DNA from: an uncultured Bacilli bacterium
Lineage (GTDB): Bacteria; Bacillota_I; Bacilli_A; RF39; UBA660
Length of the DNA: 55,445 bases
Direction of reading: 5' to 3'
NCBI GenBank assembly: GCA_944329195.1
Contig: CALVHX010000003.1
Span: 1-55,445 of the forward strand
The notes below the pieces were generated by a model. That model did not search any database, was not told where the DNA came from, and worked only from the letters and a program-made list of their open reading frames with translations. Below, in pieces: positions 27,671-35,785 of the stretch; position 1 is the stretch's first letter; each line of letters opens with the position of its first letter. Made by a program: the position numbers and the translations under genes.

Positions 27671-27727
27671 ATACTATATAGTATTTTGGAAAATACGAAA
27701 AAAATCACAAATTTTTTATGGTGATTT
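27671..27727 (+). promoter_or_regulatory. Cluster of palindromes upstream of the WYL regulator gene
   Basis: Three inverted repeats lie in 57 bases: atactatatagtat (27671-27684), gtatttt-gg-aaaatac (27681-27696) and aaatcac...gtgattt (27702-27727). They are candidate operators for the regulator encoded at 27755. No clear -35/-10 pair is visible apart from sequences inside the palindromes. Confidence 0.5.
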
Positions 27728-27754
27728 ATATTCAAAAGCAATAGGTGGGATGAT

Positions 27755-28348
27755 ATGAGTAAAATTTCAAATGCTATTCAAATGGTAAATTATTTAAATA
27801 CAGGTAATAAATATACTGTGAAGGAACTCGCAGCAAAATTGGGTGTCACTGAACGCATGATTAGATATTATAAGGCAGAATTAGAGCAAGCTGGAATTCC
27901 CATAGATACTTTCATGGGACCAAATGGTGGATATTACATATTAAATATAAAAAATCAATATAATCACTTTAATAAATATGATTTGCAGTTATTAGAAAAT
28001 GTTTACAGAATTTTGGAAGAGAATGGTTATGAAGATATTGATAAGTACTGGAAAATAATTGATAAGATTAGAGTTGCTAGTGATATTGAGGAAGAAAAAA
28101 GTAAATATTTTCTAGATAATTCAACTGGTAATAATTCGGAATTATATTTTATATTAAAAAAAACGATTGTAAATAGATCATCAATAAGAATCTTATATAG
28201 AAATTTGAAGCAAGAATGGCAAGAAAGGATTATCCATCCTTTACAGATATTTAATTATGAAAATAAGTTTTATGTAACGGCTTTTTGTGAATTAAGAAGT
28301 GATATTAGACATTTTGAATTTGATAGAATTAGATTGAACGATAAATAA
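27755..28348 (+). CDS. HTH-WYL transcription regulator
   Basis: A 197-residue protein with an HTH_11 winged helix (~5-62; TVKELAAKLGVTERMIRYYKAEL) and a linker with the GGYYIL turn. A WYL core follows (~130-197; IRILYRNLKQEWQERIIHPLQIFNYENKFYVTAFCE...HFEFDRI). WYL regulators sense ligands, often nucleotides or nucleic acids, and commonly control DNA-repair or defence loci. It is shorter than most family members (~300), stopping after the WYL core without the C-terminal WCX extension. It stands directly upstream of the six-gene metabolic operon and is its most likely regulator. The ribosome binding site is aggtggga. Confidence 0.85.
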   Translation: MSKISNAIQMVNYLNTGNKYTVKELAAKLGVTERMIRYYKAELEQAGIPIDTFMGPNGGYYILNIKNQYNHFNKYDLQLLENVYRILEENGYEDIDKYWKIIDKIRVASDIEEEKSKYFLDNSTGNNSELYFILKKTIVNRSSIRILYRNLKQEWQERIIHPLQIFNYENKFYVTAFCELRSDIRHFEFDRIRLNDK

Positions 28349-28374
28349 TTTAGACGAAATATTTCCTACATGTG

Positions 28375-28383
28375 TGCTATAAT
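28375..28383 (+). promoter_or_regulatory. Extended -10 promoter of the HAD-PRTase operon
   Basis: TGCTATAAT (TG at 28375-28376, TATAAT at 28378-28383) forms an extended -10 with no strong -35, 26 bases before the TTG start. Confidence 0.6.
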
Positions 28384-28408
28384 ATAGTTACAGGTGGAGG
28401 TGGTTAAA

Positions 28409-28885
28409 TTGAATAAAAAAATATTTATTGATTTTGATGGCGTGATTTTTGATACAGAAAAAAGGGTAGTTGATAGAAAAAAACAAAATCCAAAAATGAG
28501 TTGGAATGAATTTTTCGAAAATTTAGATTGGTTTCAATTGTTAGAAGAATCAATGGTTATAAATAATGCAATTGATTATATATTAGAAGGACAATCGAAA
28601 TCCAAACAGATTGCTATTTTAACAAAAATTCATACTTTGGTTGAAATGCAAGCCAAAGTAAAAGCATTAAGAAGTAGAGGGATAGAGGTTCCAATATTGT
28701 TTGTTCCTCCTCATGTTAAAAAGAGTCAGGTTTATTTACCCAATAATGAAGAAATTTTGATCGACGATAGTCTTAAAAATCTTGTCGATTGGAAGCAGAA
28801 TGGTGGAACTAGTATCTATTTTAATGAGGAATTAGTTTGTATACCTCAATTTAAAACAATAAAGTCTTTAAACAAGGTATTATAA
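28409..28885 (+). CDS. HAD-superfamily phosphatase, 5'-nucleotidase-like
   Basis: A compact 158-residue HAD protein. Motif I is DFDGV (~7-11) with both nucleophile aspartates, motif II Thr lies in ILTKI, motif III Lys in KKSQV, and motif IV is LIDDS. The set is complete, so it should be an active phosphatase. The length and DFDGV start resemble the 5'(3')-deoxynucleotidase (NT5C) group, so a nucleotide monophosphate is the likeliest substrate (inference). The TTG at 28409 follows aggtggaggtgg; the in-frame GTG codons at 28394 and 28400 lie in that site. It is the first gene of the operon, nine bases before the next. Confidence 0.75.
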   Translation: MNKKIFIDFDGVIFDTEKRVVDRKKQNPKMSWNEFFENLDWFQLLEESMVINNAIDYILEGQSKSKQIAILTKIHTLVEMQAKVKALRSRGIEVPILFVPPHVKKSQVYLPNNEEILIDDSLKNLVDWKQNGGTSIYFNEELVCIPQFKTIKSLNKVL

Positions 28886-28894
28886 GGTGGTTTT

Positions 28895-30418
28895 ATGATA
28901 AGCGAGGAATTGATAAAAAATTATGAAAGAGCTCTAATGCAAAAATATAATGCCGTTTGTTTTGACATTGATGGTACTCTTACCGAAGATAATTCAACAA
29001 GGATAGATGTTCGAATATTACCTATTCTAGCGAATATATTAAAGCGACACATTCCGGTAGTATTTATAACTGGTAGGGGAGAGACTGGACTGAATGATTT
29101 ATCAAGAGAAATAGTTTATGATTTAAAAAATAAACATGGTGTTACAGATAAACAATTGTTAAAAATGTACGCCCTTACTAATGATGGTGCTAGGATATTT
29201 ATGACTAGTAATGGTAGTAGTAAACTTTTTAATGTTAGTGAATATATTTCAGAAAGAGAAGACTTGCTTAAACTAAATGAGTTAAATATCAAGATTGTTA
29301 ATTTGTTGAGGTCAACTGTATTAGGTGATTACTGTAAAGTTACTTATTCTAAAGATTCTGATAGTGATTTAATAGTTAACATTCGATTGTTAGTTTTAGA
29401 TGAAAGTATTGAAGTCAAAAATACAATAATAAAAGAAATTGAATCTTTAATAAATGATACTAAAAGCTGGAATATTAATTTAACTATTGGAATACATAAT
29501 GGGAAGCAAATTCTACAAGTAGGCACAACAACAAAGGATAAGGCAATGCAAGTGGTTGAAAGAATGATTGGTATTCCACAAAATTCGATGTTAAGGATAG
29601 GAGATTGTGGAGATAAAAATGGTAATGACTATTCGATGTTGAATTGTCCCCAAGGATTTAGTGTGAATAAAGTAAGTGGTAAGAATGATAGTTGCTTTCC
29701 AGTTATTGATAATGGAAAAATAATAAGGGGAGTAAATGCTACATTATTTTTAATGAAAAAAGTTAAATTATTACCAACGATTTGTTTAGAACACGCGATA
29801 CAGGAAGATTATAAAAAAGCATATGCTAAAGTGGAAAAGAAAATGAATCAAGGTAAAAACAAAAATATTTATTATTTTGATGGTTTAATAAATGAAAAGT
29901 TTCAGACAGTTTATGGCATTAATAGTTTGTTCGATTCATCCAGTGGAAGTATCAAAATTCCCATGTATGAGTGGGTTAATATATCAGATGATAACCAGCT
30001 TAAACGGTTGTGGTTAACATATGATGGTGCAAGTTTATGTTATTCCATGTATGATAATGAAAATATTTTACTAAGAGGTTCAAGAATATATTACTACTTT
30101 TTGTCACAAAGATTTCATGATGAAAAGAAAAAAGAAGATATAACAACTAAAGAGATGATATATGGTTGGTTGAATAATAATGGAGAGTTTTTGCTTCAAT
30201 CCTTGAATGCTTTTAGTAATGTTAATGTAGATGAATTAAACAACATAAAAATGATATTGGGAATAATTGATAATGTTAGAAATTATCTGCTGATTTTATT
30301 AAACCAATTAATTGTTGGAAATGATACGGAAAAAAATATTATGTTAAATTTGACTTGTTTAAATAAAAATACACTGATTTATAAAATATACAATAATTTG
30401 GTAAGTGCGAAAAATTGA
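28895..30418 (+). CDS. HAD-IIB/Cof-type phosphatase with helical C-terminal domain
   Basis: A 507-residue protein. The first ~280 residues form a HAD phosphatase of the C2-cap, Cof/sucrose-phosphatase type: motif I CFDIDGTLTED near 22-32, motif II FITGRGE near 57-63, motif IV RIGDCGDKNGNDY near 233-245. The remaining ~225 residues are mostly alpha-helical, rich in Tyr, Asn and Lys, and unlike any domain I recognise. HAD-IIB enzymes dephosphorylate sugar phosphates. The stop codon overlaps the start of the phosphoribosyltransferase gene (TGATG), so the two are made together. HAD plus PRTase pairs also occur in the tellurite-resistance-associated biosynthetic modules; no ter gene is seen here. 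Confidence 0.75.
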   Translation: MISEELIKNYERALMQKYNAVCFDIDGTLTEDNSTRIDVRILPILANILKRHIPVVFITGRGETGLNDLSREIVYDLKNKHGVTDKQLLKMYALTNDGARIFMTSNGSSKLFNVSEYISEREDLLKLNELNIKIVNLLRSTVLGDYCKVTYSKDSDSDLIVNIRLLVLDESIEVKNTIIKEIESLINDTKSWNINLTIGIHNGKQILQVGTTTKDKAMQVVERMIGIPQNSMLRIGDCGDKNGNDYSMLNCPQGFSVNKVSGKNDSCFPVIDNGKIIRGVNATLFLMKKVKLLPTICLEHAIQEDYKKAYAKVEKKMNQGKNKNIYYFDGLINEKFQTVYGINSLFDSSSGSIKIPMYEWVNISDDNQLKRLWLTYDGASLCYSMYDNENILLRGSRIYYYFLSQRFHDEKKKEDITTKEMIYGWLNNNGEFLLQSLNAFSNVNVDELNNIKMILGIIDNVRNYLLILLNQLIVGNDTEKNIMLNLTCLNKNTLIYKIYNNLVSAKN

Positions 30419-31224
30419 TGATAAATATTTCCTTTAATAAAAGTTATAAAATCAATAATAACGATATTATTCAACTGATAAAAAATGTAATTACGATTAC
30501 CGATATATTTAGGATAGATTTTGCTAAACAACCTATTAAAGCAAATTATTCTAAAGAATTTAGGGTGTATAGGGAGATAGATAATTTTGCTGAAAATTTT
30601 ATCACCTCTTGTTTAACGATGCAAAAGGATTTAAGAATTTATAAAAAGGGTATTTGTGGTGTGTGTTATGGCGGCTTGGAACTACCAATTATAATGAAAT
30701 CAATGGATAATAGGATAGATGATGTATCTGTGTTAAAGTTTAACAAAAATGTAACTGGTTATTCCAAAAAGCAATCATTGGAGTTGAGATTTTTTGATGT
30801 ATTTAATGCTGGTGGTATTGAACTTTTTGGTGTCGATAAGCAAAAATCTTATGTTTTATTAGATGATAATTTATTAACAGGAAAAACTATGCAGCTTGCA
30901 TTGACTACTTTATATGACATAGGAATTGATGTAGATAAAATTATTGTTGTTAGATATCCGGGTGTTAATAGAATTAGTCAAATGTTTATGCCAAATCATG
31001 GGGCTATTGACTATAGACATTTTTTTGAATTTATTGAGGGTTTATATTTTCCTAGTCCATATAGTTGGAGAGACCCATATAGTTCTGATCCATATGAGGA
31101 TTCTCTTGGGATATTTGATTTGAATAGAAGAAAAGTGCTAGAGTGTTTAGTAAAAAACGGTGACTACTCTAAAAATAGTGAAGTGTCATTTGTAAAGAGG
31201 TTGATTAGGAATGAAAATAATTAA
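30418..31224 (+). CDS. Phosphoribosyltransferase-like protein
   Basis: A 268-residue protein whose key feature is the PRPP-binding signature YVLLDDNLLTGKTMQ near 141-155, with the two acidic residues and TGKT loop of type I phosphoribosyltransferases. Upstream GICGVCYGGLELP near 78-90 fits the first substrate-binding loop. It could add or remove a ribose-5-phosphate on a base or similar acceptor, but the acceptor cannot be told. The C-terminal ~70 residues are Tyr/Pro/Ser-rich (FPSPYSWRDPYSSDPYEDS), an unusual tail. It overlaps the preceding HAD gene and is 99 bases from the DHH gene; that gap holds no clear terminator. Confidence 0.7.
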   Translation: MINISFNKSYKINNNDIIQLIKNVITITDIFRIDFAKQPIKANYSKEFRVYREIDNFAENFITSCLTMQKDLRIYKKGICGVCYGGLELPIIMKSMDNRIDDVSVLKFNKNVTGYSKKQSLELRFFDVFNAGGIELFGVDKQKSYVLLDDNLLTGKTMQLALTTLYDIGIDVDKIIVVRYPGVNRISQMFMPNHGAIDYRHFFEFIEGLYFPSPYSWRDPYSSDPYEDSLGIFDLNRRKVLECLVKNGDYSKNSEVSFVKRLIRNENN

Positions 31225-31323
31225 TGTTGCTAGCTTGTTGTTTAAGGTGTATATGTATATGTTATATTATTTAAAATTTAGTTTGTGTGAAAAATACAAA
31301 AATGAAATATAAGGAGAGGTTGA

Positions 31324-32277
31324 TTGATTTTAATAATGAATGAGATTGTAGATGTATTAAAAAAAATTAATAATAATATTTATATTAGTGGTCATAAAAA
31401 GGCTGATTGTGACTCTTTATTCTCTTCTTTAGCTCTGGCTCTTTTACTTAACGATATGGGAAAGACTTGCAAGGTTTATATTGAAAAAGAAGATATAGAG
31501 AAGGTAGAATATTTTCAATGTAACGATATCATAGTGGATGACATTGTTGATGATAATTTTACTTTTATATTATTGGACTTAAATAAGATAGAAAGGCTTC
31601 CAGATAAAATGATATATGCCTTTCAAAAAGCTACTACAACAATCAATATAGACCATCACATAAAAAATAATACCAAATCAAAATTTGTTTATAGCTTTGA
31701 AGAAAAAAGTTCAACGTGTGAGATAATTTATGACATAGCTAGTGAATTACAAGTAAAGATTAGTAGTAAAATTGCTGAATTGTTATTCACTGGTATAGTT
31801 AGCGATACAAATATGTTAGTGAATAATGCTGATTATAATACTTTTTTAATATTATCACATTTATTAAAGAAAAACATAGATAAAGATTTTCTAATAAATA
31901 AGTATGTTATTGAAAAAACAGAAGAAGAAATGAAAATTATAGCATATATGATAAATAATATTATTTTTGATGAGGTTTATTATGTTGTATTGGATATGAA
32001 GAGGGAACCTTTTAGAAGTGTTTCATATGTTGATATTTCAAAAAAATGTATACCAACTATTATGAGTGATGAAAATATAAATATATTGATTGTAATAATG
32101 GATTATGGAATTAAAAAGAAAGGAGAAATACGGAGTAAAGGAAAAATTGATTCTGAAAAGTTAGCTAATATTTTAACTGGTGGTGGCCATTTTCATGCTG
32201 CTGGTTTCTCTAATAAAAAAAGTATAGATGAGATAATAGATATTTCGAAAAAATATATGGGTGATATTAGTGTATGA
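31324..32277 (+). CDS. DHH-family phosphoesterase, NrnA-like
   Basis: A 317-residue DHH/DHHA1 protein. Metal-binding motifs appear as GHKKADCDS near 19-27, LLDLN near 81, IDHH near 110-113 and SDTN near 159-162. The DHHA1 domain ends in the GGGHFHAAG motif near 293-301, which binds the phosphate end of the substrate. This is the layout of NrnA, which degrades nano-RNA and pAp, and of cyclic-dinucleotide phosphodiesterases without membrane domains. The canonical DHH centre is intact, so activity is expected. The TTG at 31324 sits five bases after aaggagagg; an ATG at 31336 is a weaker alternative. It overlaps the following kinase gene by 17 bases. Confidence 0.85.
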   Translation: MILIMNEIVDVLKKINNNIYISGHKKADCDSLFSSLALALLLNDMGKTCKVYIEKEDIEKVEYFQCNDIIVDDIVDDNFTFILLDLNKIERLPDKMIYAFQKATTTINIDHHIKNNTKSKFVYSFEEKSSTCEIIYDIASELQVKISSKIAELLFTGIVSDTNMLVNNADYNTFLILSHLLKKNIDKDFLINKYVIEKTEEEMKIIAYMINNIIFDEVYYVVLDMKREPFRSVSYVDISKKCIPTIMSDENINILIVIMDYGIKKKGEIRSKGKIDSEKLANILTGGGHFHAAGFSNKKSIDEIIDISKKYMGDISV

Positions 32278-33301
32278 TATTTTAAAATATTATTATGATA
32301 TAGATGCAAATAACATAGAGCCTTTATCTGGCGGTTGGATGAATGGAAAGTATATAGTTACTTCAAATAAAAATAAATACGTTTTAAAAGTATATAATCA
32401 TAAAAAAATTGAAAAAATGAGTAATGGTGAATTTTCTACTAATTATTTAGATAATCAAATGTTAAATAATTTGAGAATAGTAAACTATATGAACGAATTA
32501 AAATTAAATTGCCCAAAAGTTATACCGACAATTTTTAGCGATTTAATTGTAAAGTATGGCAATGATAGGTTGACTTTAATGACTTATATAAATGGAAAGA
32601 ATGTAGATAGAAAAAGTATAACTGGAATTCAATTATGTAATTTGGGTAATGAATGTTGCAAGATGCATAATTTATTTAAAAATGTTAGCGATGAGTTATA
32701 TGTAGGTAAATATTTAGCGCTTCCTACTTTAAATGACTTAGAAAATAGACTTATTTATAACACGTCAATTGTTTCTGCTGAAACTTCTAAAGAATTTATA
32801 GAGTTATTAAAGTTTGAAAAAAGAATTATAAGAAAATTATGTGATACTAATATAATTGATGAAATACCAATTGGTATTATACATGGTGATTTTGCAGATG
32901 ATAATATAATATTTAGTAATGACGCTCCGTATATTGTTGATTTTGAATTGGTAAGAAAAAATTCTTATTTACAAGATATAGGTAGAATTCTTTTATCGTA
33001 TTGTTTTGATGATGGTGTAATTAATTTTGGAAGAATTAATAATTTCAAAGCTGGGTATGATAATTTGAACTATAGTCAAATATTGTTATCATTAGTTATT
33101 GTTTGGATTAATGAAATTAATATGTGGATAAAAAGTAATTATTTTAGTAGAAATTTGACTTTAAAAGCAAAAAGATTTCAAGACGAATTAATATATTTGA
33201 CTATAAATCTTGAAAGTATTATTGATTTGTATTTTTATTGTGACAATGAGGAAATAATAGGAAAATATAAATCTTGCGAAAAGAAATTAGTTAGAAGATA
33301 G
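32261..33301 (+). CDS. Aminoglycoside-phosphotransferase-fold (APH) small-molecule kinase
   Basis: A 346-residue protein of the APH/choline-kinase fold. The ATP-binding start is SGGWMNGKYIVTS with the lysine in YVLKVYN, the catalytic loop is IIHGDFADDNIIF near 206-218, and the metal-binding IVDFE follows near 224-228. The family phosphorylates hydroxyl groups on small molecules such as homoserine, choline, methylthioribose or aminoglycosides. Given its neighbours, a sugar or nucleoside-like substrate is more likely than an antibiotic (inference). The GTG at 32261 overlaps the DHH gene; a GTG at 32270 is another possible start. Confidence 0.75.
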   Translation: MILVYDILKYYYDIDANNIEPLSGGWMNGKYIVTSNKNKYVLKVYNHKKIEKMSNGEFSTNYLDNQMLNNLRIVNYMNELKLNCPKVIPTIFSDLIVKYGNDRLTLMTYINGKNVDRKSITGIQLCNLGNECCKMHNLFKNVSDELYVGKYLALPTLNDLENRLIYNTSIVSAETSKEFIELLKFEKRIIRKLCDTNIIDEIPIGIIHGDFADDNIIFSNDAPYIVDFELVRKNSYLQDIGRILLSYCFDDGVINFGRINNFKAGYDNLNYSQILLSLVIVWINEINMWIKSNYFSRNLTLKAKRFQDELIYLTINLESIIDLYFYCDNEEIIGKYKSCEKKLVRR

Positions 33302-33320
33302 TTTAAGGGAGATTAATGAT

Positions 33321-35285
33321 ATGAAAATAATTAGTATAGGTGACTTAGTTACGGATTTCTATTATAAGAATGGTAAATTAATTGGTATCAATGGTGGTAT
33401 GACTGCGCATAATATAATTGCAAATATTAGTAAAATGGGCTTTGAATCTGCTACTTATGGTGTATGTGGAAATGATGCCGCTGGAAAGATAGCAATAGAT
33501 AGTTTGAAAAATATTGGTGTCAATATTGATAACATAAAAATAATAGATGGTTTAGAAACGCGCTGCTTTCACGTGTCATATTTTGAGGAAAATGGTAAAT
33601 TAGATTTTACTTCAAAAAAGAGATGCCCTTTTTGCGGTGAGAAACACTGGTATAATGATAGTAATATAAATTGCGATGATATTTTGAAAAATATAGATGA
33701 AGATGATATTTTAGTATTTGATAATTTAAATAGTAGAAACCAAATTATTATTGATAACTCTCGTAATAGAAAAATGTTAGATTTGGGTCAGTATTTTGAA
33801 CTAGACGATTATAGTGATAATGAGATTATTGATAAAATTAAAGGTAAGTTTGATTTTATAAACTTAAATGAACGTGTTGAAAAATATTTAATGAAAAGAT
33901 TTTCTATAAATTTATTAGAAGATGTATATAGTATATTGAAACCTAAATTAGTAATTGTTACTAGGGGTAGAAAAGGATCTGATTTTGTATTTAATGGTTA
34001 TAAAGTGAATAAAGAATTAGCAAATCCTTCTTTGGAACTTGATCCTACGGGAGCGGGCGATGCGTTTTTTTCTGTGTTTATTGGTGAGTATGTAAAAAAT
34101 AATTATGTTCTAGATGAAAAATTTATAGATTTTACTTTTGATAAGGCTACTAAACTTACGAAGAAAGTGGTAAAAAAGTTTAGTGCTAGGGGACATATAC
34201 AAAATTTATATAAGATAAAAAAGTTAGATAATAGTTGTACTTGTAGAAATTTTGATATTTTATTAAGAAAACAAATTAAAAGGTGTAATATAAATGTAAA
34301 TAACTTGGAAACTAGAATTATAAATGCTATTAAGAGCGGTGCTTATGAAAAATTAGTAAATATTAATTTTAAAGATTTAAATAATAGTATTTTTATTGGC
34401 ACAGGGGGTTCTTATGCTAGTGCTAAGTTTTCTTCTAAAGTTATTAATTATTTGTATGGTTTAAATACAATTGCTTTATTTCCAAGAGATTTGTATTATA
34501 GAAATAATAGTCGTGTAGATTCTATATTTATGTTTACTTATTCTGGCACGACAGATGATTTATTAATTTCAACTAAATCAATTGATAATAAAATTAAGTA
34601 TATTATTTCCAAAGGTGAGCTACAAAAAATCATAGCTAAAACAGGAATAACTAAAAATAACATTATTTCGTATAGGACAAGTACTAATAGAGGTAAGGAG
34701 AGAGGCTTCTTGTCTTTTGAAGGAGTTTTGGCTCCCGCTAGTTTATTTTTGAAACTATATTTTGAAAAAAACTTGAGAGATGATGTTGATTACTTTATTA
34801 GAGATAGTATAAACTATTGGAAGAATTATTTTGATAAGTATTTTAAGGATAATAAGAAAATGTTAAAAGATTTTCTAAAAATGGGAGGATTGCTAAATAT
34901 TTTTATAGGAGATTTTACGGAAGCGGCTGGTAGTGATTTAGAAAGTAAAATAGTGGAGTCTGGTATTTATAATTGCTTAATTCATGAAAAGAAAAATTTT
35001 TCTCATGGAAGATTTATTAATTATGAACATTTAAGTCAAAAAAAGAACATTTATCTTAAACAAAAAAGTACAAGCTTATATGAAGAAAAATTATTAGATT
35101 ATTTATCAAAAGATAAAAATCTAATAATTGAAAGTAGATATGATGGTATATTATGTGAATTTGATTTGTTAGTTGCTTCTCAATATTTGGTATATTATAT
35201 ATCGAATTTTCTTGATATAGATATTTCAAAGCCAAAGTATAGTGAAGATGCTATGAAAATATATTTTTACAAGGGAGAATTATAG
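33321..35285 (+). CDS. PfkB-family sugar kinase fused to a SIS domain
   Basis: A 654-residue two-domain enzyme. Residues ~1-290 are a ribokinase/PfkB kinase, with the N-terminal GINGGMTAHNIIANISKMG region and the C-terminal signature DPTGAGDAF near 240-248 carrying the catalytic Asp. A CPFCGEKHW element near 94-102 inserts two cysteines into the kinase lid, and CTC occurs near the domain junction (~306). Residues ~335-640 contain a SIS sugar-phosphate-binding domain (FIGTGGSYASAKF near 357-369, FTYSGTTDD near 405-413). Kinase plus SIS suggests sequential phosphorylation and isomerisation or deamination of one sugar. It is the last gene of the operon, 19 bases after the APH-type kinase and followed by a terminator. 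Confidence 0.8.
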   Translation: MKIISIGDLVTDFYYKNGKLIGINGGMTAHNIIANISKMGFESATYGVCGNDAAGKIAIDSLKNIGVNIDNIKIIDGLETRCFHVSYFEENGKLDFTSKKRCPFCGEKHWYNDSNINCDDILKNIDEDDILVFDNLNSRNQIIIDNSRNRKMLDLGQYFELDDYSDNEIIDKIKGKFDFINLNERVEKYLMKRFSINLLEDVYSILKPKLVIVTRGRKGSDFVFNGYKVNKELANPSLELDPTGAGDAFFSVFIGEYVKNNYVLDEKFIDFTFDKATKLTKKVVKKFSARGHIQNLYKIKKLDNSCTCRNFDILLRKQIKRCNINVNNLETRIINAIKSGAYEKLVNINFKDLNNSIFIGTGGSYASAKFSSKVINYLYGLNTIALFPRDLYYRNNSRVDSIFMFTYSGTTDDLLISTKSIDNKIKYIISKGELQKIIAKTGITKNNIISYRTSTNRGKERGFLSFEGVLAPASLFLKLYFEKNLRDDVDYFIRDSINYWKNYFDKYFKDNKKMLKDFLKMGGLLNIFIGDFTEAAGSDLESKIVESGIYNCLIHEKKNFSHGRFINYEHLSQKKNIYLKQKSTSLYEEKLLDYLSKDKNLIIESRYDGILCEFDLLVASQYLVYYISNFLDIDISKPKYSEDAMKIYFYKGEL

Positions 35286-35340
35286 AAAGATATGCTAGTT
35301 TTATTTTTAACTTCTAGTAGTGAAAACTTAAATTATTTAA

Positions 35341-35392
35341 TTAATTAGACTTATTTCATTAAAAATAAAACGGAAATAAGTCTTTTAATTAA
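35341..35392 (+). terminator. Terminator of the HAD-PRTase-PfkB operon
   Basis: An 11-bp perfect stem agacttatttc/gaaataagtct, extended by ttaatt/aattaa, ends with a short T-run. Confidence 0.75.
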
Positions 35393-35421
35393 TTATCATA
35401 TGTTAAAGATACGGCGAAATT

Positions 35422-35588
35422 AGTTACTATTCACAGCCTTTTGCCCTTTAATTTATAGTACTTTAAATTTAAAATTTGGATAAAAATAGGCTGTGAATAC
35501 TTGCTATTACACATATTTATAAACTCAAAAAAACAATAAAGTCCTTAAAATAAAGAAATTAATTGTCGAATTTAGCTGTGAATAGTAA
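35422..35588. repeat. Inverted-repeat element upstream of tRNA-Gln, MITE-like
   Basis: The 15-mer gttactattcacagc (35422-35436) recurs as its exact reverse complement at 35574-35588. A third partial copy (ggctgtgaata) at ~35489-35499 pairs with tattcacagcc at ~35427-35437. No open frame lies between the arms. The ~167-base unit with inverted ends looks like a small non-autonomous element or a folded intergenic repeat beside a tRNA gene. Confidence 0.5.
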
Positions 35589-35658
35589 CCGAAATTAAAA
35601 AAAGATGAAATTTTACTCTTGAATATACAAGCTCTTAATGTTATAATTATATTGTCAT

Positions 35659-35733
35659 TGCCTCGTCGCCAAGTGGTAAGGCACCAGACTCTGACTCTGG
35701 CATTCGTTAGTTCGAATCTAACCGAGGCAACCA
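35659..35733 (+). tRNA. trnQ-CTG: tRNA-Gln (anticodon CTG)
   Basis: A 75-base cloverleaf with encoded CCA. The acceptor is TGCCTCG/CGAGGCA with the U1-A72 pair typical of tRNA-Gln. The anticodon stem CCAGA/TCTGG carries loop CTCTGAC (anticodon CTG), and the T arm is GTTAG-TTCGAAT-CTAAC. It is followed by a terminator. Confidence 0.93.
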
Positions 35734-35742
35734 CGCAAAATT

Positions 35743-35770
35743 AGCCCTTATTTTTTAAGGGCTTTATTTT
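35743..35770 (+). terminator. Terminator after tRNA-Gln
   Basis: A stem of 8 bp, agccctta/taagggct, is followed by a T-rich run. Confidence 0.8.
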
Positions 35771-35785
35771 AACAAGTTACAATTA

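Noticed and set aside
32261-33301. Aminoglycoside-resistance gene
   Set aside because: The APH fold is shared by many metabolic kinases and the neighbours are sugar/nucleotide enzymes, so resistance is not supported.
27755-35285. Calling the HAD-PRTase-PfkB operon a proven defence system
   Set aside because: No nuclease, known effector or phage-sensing domain is seen; the WYL regulator alone is not enough, so it is reported as a candidate only.
35422-35588. CRISPR array
   Set aside because: Only two exact arms and one partial copy exist, in opposite orientations and with unequal spacing; no cas gene is nearby.
35525-35734. A - strand reading frame over tRNA-Gln
   Set aside because: It starts in the tRNA complement, a common spurious call; the tRNA and repeat explain the region.
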